This document shows, one piece after another, positions 49,155-61,100 of a DNA stretch of 64,000 nucleotides. Position numbers and translations under genes: made by a program. The stretch is from Podarcis raffonei (Eukaryota > Chordata > Lepidosauria > Squamata > Lacertidae): the NCBI RefSeq assembly GCF_027172205.1, contig NC_070611.1, forward strand, positions 43,373,479-43,437,478, written 5' to 3'. Numbering within the stretch: position 1 is the stretch's first letter; every line of letters begins with the position of its first letter. The notes beneath the pieces were generated by a model. That model worked only from the letters and a program-made list of their open reading frames with translations, was not told where the DNA came from and searched no databases.

Positions 49155-52100
49155 CTTTACAATTGATTCATGGGGTTGCTTGGAAAATCTTCTTCCTGAT
49201 GACACCAGAAAGGCACTCCTTTCTTTCTTGGTTTTCAGATACTTCTTTCTTGGTTTTGCCTAACAAGCAAAACAAACAAACAAATTAAAATGTATATCTG
49301 GGTTTAATAGGATTACAGTTATCTACATTATATATTTCTTCTTTATTTAACCTTTACATTTTATTCTTATATCTTAGTAACTCAAAAGGATTTAAGGGAA
49401 CAACTAGATGTTGTGTCAACTAGATGTTGAACAACTAAATGGCAGACATGCCCCCATTTCACATCCCAAATCCTCCTCAATAAAATCTAACACAATTCAT
49501 CCTGATTTCCTGAAAATATAATGTGCATCTCCTCACCCTCCTCCACATCAGTGGCTGCAGCCCAATGCACCCCAATGACTGGACTGGGGTGGAAACACTG
49601 TGTAACAATGTCAGCCAAGGGATGGGGTAAATTGTATCAGATGTTATTGATAGAGATGAAGACTATTATTTTGAGGTTTCTATTTTTGTCAGTAGCACCA
49701 AAGTAATATTTCTTGAAATGCTTAGTTTCCCCCTAAATGAAATGACTTTTTAGCATGACATCTTTACCTCTTTGAGCATATGTTCCCCACATTTGATTTC
49801 TGATTTATCACTCACAGTATGTGTGTATGTCTTGTCCAGCCCCACCTATTCTGCACCTTTCATATGTCCCCAACTAACAAGAAGTGCATGCTATAAGTCT
49901 TGGGAGAGGGAGGCAAGGCCTGTGCCCAGCCAGCTGCTTCTTGCCTCATCCCACCTCCCTCAGTGATGATGGGAGCTGGGCCTCTTAGAAGACAGAACTG
50001 ATCTTGCTGTGCAGGGAGACAAGTAGAGCAAAACTAGGTGCCACCACTTGCTACTCACAATAACAATATTGTGGTCTGCTGTGTCTGGTTCAAGAAGACT
50101 CTTTAAAGCAGAGGTTCTGGCAGGAAAGGATGGCAAATGTGGTGGAAAGTTTCAAGGACAATCCAAGAAATAGTTAAACATTTCAGTGTAGTGTAGTACA
50201 GTATCAAAATATTTTTTTTTTATTTGCAGAATATGGATAGCCATCTTTTCAAAATGAGCATAAGTGCATCAAGTGATACTGAAAACAGTCCTAGTGATCC
50301 ACGTTTGTCAGCAATATGTGGATATCTATCTGAGTCTCAGTTTCTCATGGGCTGGAGATGAAAACGTCCCTCAGCCTATGTGTTTGATCTGTGGCCAGAA
50401 GCTTTCCAATTCCAACATGGCCCTAAAGATGACAAGATGTCTGCTGTCAAAACACGGAAATCTGGTGAACAAGAAGATTCAATATTTTGAAAGGCTTTTG
50501 GAACAGCAGAAATACCAGCGAACATATTTCAAAAAATGAGTAAAAGTCTCAGATAAGATGCAAATTATATCTTACCAAGTGACAGAATGGATTGCTCAAC
50601 AGACAAAACCACATACAACAGCAGGAAAAATCAATTAAGCCTGCCTGAGCCTTGATTGTGAAAATTCCTTTGTCTGAAGATACAATTTACAGAAGAATAG
50701 TTGGTATGTCAGTTAATATTGAGAAGCGTGTTTCTGATAGTATGAAGAATTCTAAATCTGCCATTCAAGCTGATATTATAAAGTAGTTGTGTTCTACATT
50801 ATAAATCAAGCACTGCTACTGCTAGTTGTTTCTTTTTGTTTTCCAGTATATTTCTTATGATTAAAAAACTGGTGTGTCTATATTATTTTGACACATTGCA
50901 ACTAAACATCAGTATACTGTTCTGTATATCATTATATTACATTTCAAGGAAATTAATTTCAAGTAAAATCTTACTAAAGCTGAATTTTTGATGATAATGT
51001 ATATTGTACCTGGGCTTCTAGTTTAACGGTAACCTCATTGGAGTCTGAACTGTCAGAACTGTAAAAGAAAAATAATTATGTTTATTTTCATTTACAAGAG
51101 TATGGATTTCTAGAATTCGTCTGCACAACAAATCAATTATCTGCTCCGCAAACACATCTGGAAAGCATGGCACCGATTTCCTCAATAACAAGCTAGAAAT
51201 AAAACAATTGTTAGAAGAGGTCCTTTTACCTGGAATCTCTGTCATTGACAGAGGCAGATAGATCACCCTTTTTCAGCATTTCCTCCAATTCATTCAGGCA
51301 CTCGTTATACTAAGGAAAAACACACACTGTTAACAATAAAATTTACTGCCTCACTACTTCCAAATAATAATAAATACTTTGACTGTATTCCTTTAAGTAC
51401 ATAATTGCTGCAGATATTACTGCTGCAAGAAATAATGTTTATTTGCATTACCTTACTCTTCTTTTTATTACAGAAGTCCAACAGTGAGCCACAGAAATGG
51501 TGTCCTATGGATTCTAGATCCTTGGTACTAAAGTGGGTACCATGTCTACTGCCTGGAAAAGGGGGGGGGGCAGTCACCAGTGAAGAAATAATTGTCCTAT
51601 TCAATATCAGCAATGATTTTAATTCCACTGATGGAATTCCACATTTAATTTGGACTGCTACCAAACCAATAACACTTCTTTGTTAGCAAAACATTTTATA
51701 TTTATTTTAAATCTTTTACTTTCAAAAGTTCATCAAATGGCTTTTCACATTCCATATTCCCAAACTCCTTCCCATAGTTCCTTTTGAGAACCTCCATTCC
51801 TTTGCCTTTCCAATGATACCCTTTGCTTTCCAATTATAACATTCAGCTACCTTTTTTAAAATAACCCAATCCACAGATAAACCAAACAAGTACACTTCTG
51901 CCTTAGCTCCATTGCAGATTAGTCTGCCTCACATTCACACTTTCCCTCATTATTTTCTACCATCTAAGGTTGACAGTAGGATGCAAATTAACACCAATAA
52001 TTTCCACACAAAACTATATAAAAGATTGCTATTTCTTGTTAAATAGTCTTAGTCTGATTCCTTCACAAGGACACATCTTCAGTATAAGGTAGATAAATAT

Positions 52101-55100
52101 TTGATATCAGTTCAACAACCACAGTTTCAAAGTTGTGAAAGTGTGAGAATTCTGTGTTAGAGATTCCTACCTACCCAACTTCAAAGAACTACAATACCCA
52201 AAGAGGGAATCACTGTTAAACTAGTCTGCTGTGTAAATACAGCTTAACTGACTTTCAGGTAAGCATAAACTCAGTTTTAAACTCATTAGCCAAAATCTCA
52301 CCCTTCTGTAGTCATTTACTCCCTGTAATTGTTACATTTGGTACCCACAACCACTATTTCTTGGGCCAAATGCAATTTTAATATACACCTATAACATTAA
52401 CATTTCAACATGTCTTCCTATGTAGTATTTATCTGTCAAACACAGTAAGCTCACATTATCTCTTAAAGAATCTGCAGCTACAAGACATGAGACTTCTTTG
52501 AATGCTTTAAATATATTCTAGAGAAAAACTATATTTGCCTTACCCAGTTTAGACCCACAGAAAGTAACTTCTAAGGTATAGCTGTTGCTGATGCCCATCT
52601 TCCACATCACTATTCGACCTGTCCCTTCTCTAGCTTTTTGTATCTTGAAATTGCAATCTTGGAACGAGAACTTAACAAAGAGAGAAGTGGAATTACTACT
52701 GCGCTTTTGCAACGAGGCCAAAACTATACAGCTGTGCCCAGAAATGACCTCCCTGTGCCACAGTCTTCCTCAACACATAGTTTGTCAAGTCATTCATGTC
52801 CTCTTGCCCACTGTGCATTATAGGCTGTTACAGATGTGGGGTAGAGGGCAGGGGCAGAAGGAAGTGCATGATATAATAACTTCATGTCATGGTACATGCT
52901 CCTAAAGGGACTCACTAAGGAAGCTCCTAGTATGTTTAACAACTATCGCAATATAATCCCTTATTTTTAAAGCACAAACTTCTTACATTGAAACAACTTA
53001 GAAAACTGTCAAGTGATTTAGCAAATTTTTAATGTACAGAAAGAGATGATTTCTTACATATTAATGTTAAATGTCAGCTTACTTTATCGGGACAACGTTT
53101 GCTCATAATGAGAGGGAAAACGCGCTGATGTAAGCCTGCCCCTTCTTCTTGATGATCTCGTTTTTCACAGCCATACATGAAGACATTCTCTTTTCTGCTA
53201 TGACCATGAAGGTCACAATATAGGAGAACCTTGCGCTCTCCCATCATTCTGTAACAAGGTAGAAAGTTAAATAAGAGCAGCTTTGGTTTCTGCAAATCAG
53301 ACACTCTTGATTTTTTGGGTTATGATAACAATTGTAGGAAATCTCTTAAAGGTATTAAAGATGATCATTGCTTGACAGATTGTTTTTCTACTGGAACAAC
53401 CTGCACTGGTTAGCTGCATTGGTTAGCTGCATTAGTGTCAGGGGAGCTTTTCCCTTGAGTCCAATAAGAGCTGAGTTGCACCTATTAGGCCATCACTGCC
53501 TTTCCTTTCCAATGACAGATACTAAATGCACAATATTAAAATGCTTTTTCCATTGCAGCCGACACGTGACAAATGTTTAAAAAACGGAACTATCACAAAA
53601 GTTGCTGTCATTATGTGAAAAACACAGTTAACAGAAGATTAAAGAGCTTTCTTGAGGAAAATAGTCCCCTTTATTGGTATAGGGGAATTCCCTTCCTTCT
53701 CCAGAGGTTGGTCTTTCCAGTCTATGTTCGTTAGAATGGAACACTGGTTACTTCACTGTGGATATTCCCTTCCAGTGGCTTGCAGGAGTCTTCCATGGAA
53801 ACAATGTGTTAAACCCATCACCAGGAAGGAAGGAAGGAAGGAAGGAAGGAAGGAAGGAAGGAAGCATATGAATAAGTTAGAATTATACAGCCAATTCCTC
53901 AGCCCCTCTCAAGTTCCAACCATTGTTGAAAGACAGAGAAAAAGAGAGAGTGTATGACTGAAGGAACAAACAAACAAACACATACAGAAAGGAAAGAAAA
54001 ACACCGCAAAAAAAGGCATGGTTTAAACTGGAAGGACCAAACCCCCAAAGACTAAGATGATTTATTTTTATTTCATTTTACATTTAATAAAATGTTTGTT
54101 CTGCTTTATCATAATAAAACCTCAAAGAAGGTTACATTAAATAAAAATTATCAGTAAAAGACCGTTAAAACAGGTAATTTAAAACATTCAAAAACCAGTG
54201 ATGACTAGTGTCATCTGTACTAAGCCAGGGTGGAGAAGGAGGCCTCCTGCATGCCCACCAGAACCCACACACACAATGACTAACAAGTTTCATTTCCTGG
54301 TCAGTGTGTAGGAGGCCTTCAGGAAAATGCGACTTCCCAAAGCTAACTTCCAGATCTGAGCCCAAAACAGATGGTCCAAATTAAGACCCAGACAAACCTG
54401 CCGTTAAACCCTCAACTCAAAAACCACCTTGACTGCAGTTTGGTTTTTTTCCAGGGAAGTAGGTAGAGTGAAAACAAACATAAGAAAAAGAAAACCAGAC
54501 TTCCTGATGGGCTCTCATGTTCTGGACTGATGCCAGATCCCATGCAGCAAGAGAGGTCAGGAGTTGTAAGATCACTGATAGCTCTATGTACACATTAAAT
54601 ATTTGAAACACACAGGGCTCGTTTCCCCTATCCCCTCAGAGCATTTCTATACATATAAGAGCATAAGAATAGCCTGCTAGATCAGGCCAATGGCCCATCT
54701 AGTCCAGCATCTTGTTTTCACACCAGATGCCCGTGGGAAAACAGGGAGCAGAAGTGGCTTTTCCTGATGAAAGCATGAAAGACAGACAGCCAAACCAGGA
54801 AAGAGAGCAACTAAATTAGTCTTCTCTTTTTTAAAACACACAGTGGGAATCAGGTGAAAACAAAAAAGGAACGGGCTAAAGATGAGCAAATAGAGAAAAA
54901 GCTAATAATTACAAGATAAAATGTCTTCAATAGAATTCTAGCAGAAGCTGAAGGAATACTCTATCCTAGGCTAGGCAGGGAAAGGAAGAGGGCTTGAGAA
55001 GCTGCCGCTGGTTTTATAATTCTAACTTTATCACATGTCCTGCCTGTCCTCAGCAGCAGCAATTCCCCCCCTTTATTTCCCCCCCAAAACCAGGTCGGGG

Positions 55101-58100
55101 AATCCAAACCAGGTCGGGGAACAGCGGTATGGCGACGCTCTGCCTCCCCGCTGTCCCCGAGCTTGTGGGGCTGCCCGACGTCTGCCCGAAGTGCAGGGCG
55201 CTCTGCTTCAGTGTTCCCCACACGCCGGGCAGCAGGCTGCTAAAACCTAGGGAAGCGGATAGCTTCCTGAAGCCTGGAGAGCGAGAGGGGTCGGTGCGCA
55301 CCGACCCCTCTCGCTCTCCAAGCTTCAGCGAAAGCCTGTATTCGCTCCATAGGACCCACACAGATTTCCCCTTCATTTTTGGAGGGGAAAAAGTGCGTCC
55401 TATAGGGCGAAAAATACGGTACCTAAAATTTCAACAAAATTTCAACAAAAAATAAGTTCAATGCAACAAGATGAATACACATTATGTATTAATTAATATT
55501 GGTATAATAATGAACAAAGAGTGGTGATACTGGACACAGAAGAGGGATGGTGTTACCTTTTTACCTTTTGATCATGCTGCGGGTACACCAGATGGGAGGG
55601 AATGATTCCTTGAGATCCGATTTATAGTTGCGGTTTAAGTCCCTGCCTGCTAAAGAGCAGCGGTAATTGCCTACAATCACACCATCTGGATTCAGCATTG
55701 GTACCACCTTAAAAACAAAAGTGTCCCGAAGCCACTGGGCATTATTTGAATCCCCCAGAATGTAATCCAGAAAGCCCTTCATCACCCAGGAACTATTCGT
55801 TTCACCTGGGTGCACCCTGGCAGTCAAAATCACCGCTGCCTTGCGTTTTTCCTCCTGAAAATCTTGCAAGGGGTTAGTGATGGTTAGAACATAGACTATG
55901 TTCCTAGCCAGGGAATGGCACAAGATGCGGATCTTGCAGAACTTGGACCGCCTTGGGTCTCCAGCAATGTTTGCTAGGTAGTCTTGCAGGTTACTGTAAG
56001 TGTAAGGATAGCAGTGGGCAAAATAGCAGGTATCCCTGTCATGCGGGAACTGGAACGTCCATGTCAGGGAAAAATACTGGCGCCCACCTTGGCCGAGATT
56101 GTTTTTATAATACTTGATTTCATCTCCTGTCCTTTGCCACCCCACCTTGTGGATCTTTGCTTCTGCTTCTGAATACAGCAACGGACGCATACCACGATTA
56201 TACAAACTTGTTGGCTTGGTGAAGTTGACAATGGTGAAACGGTAGGGCATTCCTGCTTGGGTGTTGGTGACCTGGAAGTAGTACCACTGGGTGTGCTTAT
56301 TTGTGTAGAGATCAGTGCGTAGTGTCAGCTGGTACTCAAAATCACTACTGGCATGGGAAAAGGAGAAAAGTATTTTAGTATAAAATATACTGTTGGGCAT
56401 TCAGGCACAGTTATGAAACATGATATATGCTGCTCCTTTATCTCTCTTATTTCAAATGTATCTTTTTAAACCCAAATTTCTTTCACAAAAAATTGTTTGT
56501 AGATTTTGTTGCCTATAACAAACTTATAAGGAACTTGTTCATGCACATATTTGTATTTTAAAAATAGTCCACATGATCTTTATGGTGAGCATAGATCAAA
56601 TTTTCAGATGTCTTGAATGAGCAGTTAAGTTATATTCTCTTATGTCTTTCAATATATATTGCATTTTACAATTATGTTCATTAGCTGTTTCTTTCTTACT
56701 GCTTTATTTTGATTCACATATGATTACATACCAATTCACACATTTGGAGTGTTTTTGTGGTCCTGACTGTCTATATTTTGTACAGGTGCCGAGTGGTCAG
56801 AAATTAGTCCTCTTTGTGTGATTCTGGGATTCTAATAAGCCAATACAAACTTTCCTGCAAGTGTATATGGATATCTGTATTTCAAGTTTTCTAAGCTATT
56901 AATCCAGGTCTGCCAAAACAAGAGTACAGGTGATATCCATACTCAGTCTAAGTAGTCAACCTACTGATTTCAATGTGACTACTTCAAGTAATTACTTAGT
57001 TGGATATCACCCTTTAATGCCAGAACAAATGCAGACGGAAACCAGCAACTACTCCTGCAAATCAAAGGGAAATGGTGAGCAACCTACATTTTGACCACCT
57101 TTTGCAGATTGCCACTTTCAAATCGTGCTTCAAAGATCAAAGTATTGTCCCAGTCATCCCATGATTGAGGAAGCACCTGCTTTGAGGGGAAGCTCCCCCC
57201 TATTCGAGAATACATAAAGCTGGACTCTTTATCAGCTAGTGAGAGAAGCAAAATATACAATTATTATTCAGTTGTGAATTACTATTAGAAAAATATTCTG
57301 TGCAAGAAGGGAGGGGGTCACTCAGAGACTATCCACTTGGTGGTGTCCTAGTGCCACTGCAGAATTGCCTGATTTCCCTTAGGAACTTCAAAACTAAAAC
57401 TTGGTCAAGAAGCATTCAGTATCATATAGACAGCTGTTTAAAATGGTAGCTATTGGGTTTATATATCCAGCATCTGAATATAGCCTCTGTATATGGCATC
57501 CCTTTAAGCAAGTGTCACTGCCTTTGTTCAATCCTGCAGTGTTTTATTAATGCTTACACTAACTTTCATATGTGTTATGTAATAATATTTTTGCCTCAAA
57601 ATATCAGCTACTGTCACGGGCCCCATGCCACCAAGTGGGATGGGGTGGTAATCGGTCAGATGAAAAGGCTGAGAAAGCTCATGCAATGATGTGGAGGGGG
57701 ACCCTGACCTGGGGCTATCAGATGTTCTAGAAGGGGATGAGGAACCCCACCCGGCTTTCTGAGAGTTAAGGTTCCCACAATAATAGAGGAGCTGGCCAGT
57801 CAATGAATGGAGCCAACCAGATTGCAGGCCTGGACTCAAGTTTCATTGTCAAGAGCATGCCACTGACAGTGCAAGTGCAAACAGATCCATCCCCACAGGA
57901 GCACATACCTGCAAGCTCAGTCTTCTTGCTTGGGAGGGAAACTACATGAATTATGAGCTCCGGAGTGGAAGGTGCACAACATGTGTTGGAACAATGTCTT
58001 CACTTATGTCTAGCCATGTATCCTAGACTCTGTTGATGTGCCTTTTAACCTTGTAACCTGTATCTTGAGCTGATGCAGAGATTGTGTACGGAACTCTTTA

Positions 58101-61100
58101 ATAAAGCTTTCGGGATTTCTGGAATCCAGAATTGTGGGCCAGAGAGAGGACAGTTACACACATTATGTCAATGAACGTGAATTCTGCTGAATTCGATAGG
58201 ACTTGCTCCCATGTTAATCTCCCCAATTCAAAAAACCACATCTGCATGCAGCTGCAGATTATACATGTGTGTAGCTTAAAACAAATGCACATTCACACTT
58301 AACTGCGTATTTGTATCTTCATTTTGATGCTCAGTGTAGCCCCAGATGGATACTGAAGTTTCTTATACATACAGAATGAGCCTTCTGTCATCTGGGGCCA
58401 CCAGAAAGTATATGCAACTAGTTGCCCATGACATTATCTTTAGGATAACAGCCTGTTAATTGCTCAGTAACAACCACTGTCTGCCATTATATTTCAACAC
58501 ATGTGCATTTTGAGTGGTTTTTGTATTCTAAATAAATACTTGCAACTTTTAAAAAAGTTGTAGATCTTGGTCTTTTGCTCTCCAGTTTCTCTTTTTCAGG
58601 AACTTCTAAGATAGTACTACGTATCTTTTTCTATTGAAAACCATTTAATATCACAAACATGGTTATGCTTCAAGTATTATGCACTCAGTAATGAAATGTG
58701 CTCAGACCTCCATCTGCTAGATACACCACAGCACCCTCTCCGGGGTCTGTGCAAAGAGGCTCAGTCTCCAGACATGTTGGGCTGTATAGTGGCTCTGGCT
58801 GAGGGGGAACCCACTCTGGAAAAACAAAACAAATAAATAATATTTAATTATAGCTGTTAATTCAAAACACTCATTGTGTGGCATGCAACCAAAAATCATA
58901 AAATTAGCTTTATATTTATGCATTGTTAAACAGTAAGGAAGTGTTGCCTTAAAAATCCCTTTGTGGCTGGCTACTATTGATAAGATACATTTAATCTATT
59001 TTTTAAATGGAAATGCTGATAGTCTGTCATCTCCTGTTTCATGATCAAGATGTAAATGCCATGGACAATACAGTAGAATATTGATGAAACAAAAGAGATG
59101 CACACCCCAGAAGTTAACAAGATTCATTTGTAGCCTATGAGAAGAACCTTCAGCCTTATCTATAACCAAATCATTACCCTGCACCACTGAAATCTGGACA
59201 GCTACTTGTTCTCTATTACATCATATACATAATTTGGATAGCAGATGCATGTATGTTGTCAACACTGTGGCTGTGATCCAAAGAAGCAATACGTACAAGT
59301 TTACATTTGCTGTTGTTACTACAAGAGTTCCTCACTGCCAATGAGACAACTCACAAGAGAATTTAAAAACTGAGCATCAGCATCTCCTTTTGGCAATGGG
59401 CACTGTTGTGATGAAAATGTGAAACAAAACATCTGCTATATTTCTAGTTACAGGTAGGTAGCCGTGTTGGTCTGCCATAGTCGAAACAAAATAAAAAAAT
59501 TCCTTCCAGTAACACCTTAGAGACCAACTAAGTTTGTTATTGGTATGAGCTTTCGTGTGCATGCATACTTCTTCTTATTGTTGTTCATTATACTGCCCTT
59601 CATCTGAAGATCACAGGGTAGTTCATAACATAAAAATACAAAATGAGAACACAAAATACATAATAAAATAAAAACATTTACAAACCAATAATTCCCCTCT
59701 CACAGACACATTATTGTGTAAACACATTGTTGTATTTTAATATGTATACATGCTTATTATTAATAATAAAATCACCATCTTCAGGATGCTTTACAAAGAA
59801 TTGACCTCATTCTTTAATGAAAACAACCACTGATGTACGTGACTGGCTGGTCAAGTGTATTTCTTTAAATCCCAGATTCTATAGATATTATACTTTGCTT
59901 TAGTATAATGTACCTTTAGGAGTCCCTGAACTAAGAAAGGATCATTTCGTTCATATTAAAGGAAACATTATTCAAGAATAAGAACTATACACTCTTCATG
60001 TATCAGAGGTATGGATTACTCTGATCTAGTTCACAGATTCATTACGTTATATGAATACCTCCAAGGTTTTTCAAGCATTTCCTCATGAAATTATTTTTCA
60101 AGAGCAGAAGGATGCTTTTTCCAGAAGGTGTCAGTATCAGACCACAAACTTTGGAACAAGAAAAAAACTTGCACAAAAATGATTCAACTTGAAATCCCCA
60201 CTGAAATGGATGAAGCCTCACCAAAGCAGACAGGATATGATAGACAATTACACATATGGTCTTTTAATATGTGATAGACCTTAATTTCTTAAGACTATCT
60301 CTGTATCTTTATGATAACATTTCATTTTCATTTTGTAGCAGGCATTCAAAATTGTCCTATTATGAAAATACCAATGCTTTAAGTTAATACTTATGCCTTA
60401 ATTTAAAACATCTTCACATGTTGGATTATAAACAAACAGCAATCTGATCCTAACTGTTGCTGAGAGTTAACAGATGTCAGTTTATATTAAAATTACATTT
60501 GTTTCTACTTTAGAGTTGGAAAATATGGTGCGAAAGAGCTAAAATTTGATGTGAGTACAAAATAATATTTATAGTTTTGGGAGCCTCAGCTTTATATTAG
60601 TTGCTGGCATATTTATCCACATTTTAACTTATCTGGTAAATAACAGAACCCTTTGGCTAATGCAACCTTGTGATAATAATGTATAGGAGCTAAAGTTATT
60701 TAGAAATCGAGCTGAAAGGAGCAACAAACAACAACATGGTATCCATCCATGATTACAAATAGTGACTTAATTAAGATTTTGAAGGGCCTTCTGTTATCAG
60801 CTACATAAGTATATGATTTTTAAGACAACTGATCTCCACTTATTATTTCTATGACAGAGTAAGGTTCAACTCAAAGCATAATTCCTATTACACAAATAAT
60901 CCAGTTCTATCATAATGCACTTATAAAAATAACCACTACTATCCAATTGGAAAACCAAGTGGAATTGAAAACGTAACAATTCCCCAGCTTTTGTTACTTA
61001 TCTTTAAAACAAGAATAAAGGCTGGGCTGGTATTGAGGTCAATTTAGGGTTAAGTAACTTACTTTTGTTAAAAGCTCAGCATTTTCACATTTGAGTTCTT

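Noticed and set aside
49521-49966. Short plus-strand frames in AGBL3 intron 11 and around it
   Set aside because: No family match, no splice signals in phase, and the codon content looks random.
57528-57839. A 103-codon minus-strand open stretch
   Set aside because: It lies in the possible LTR fossil and shows no protein family.
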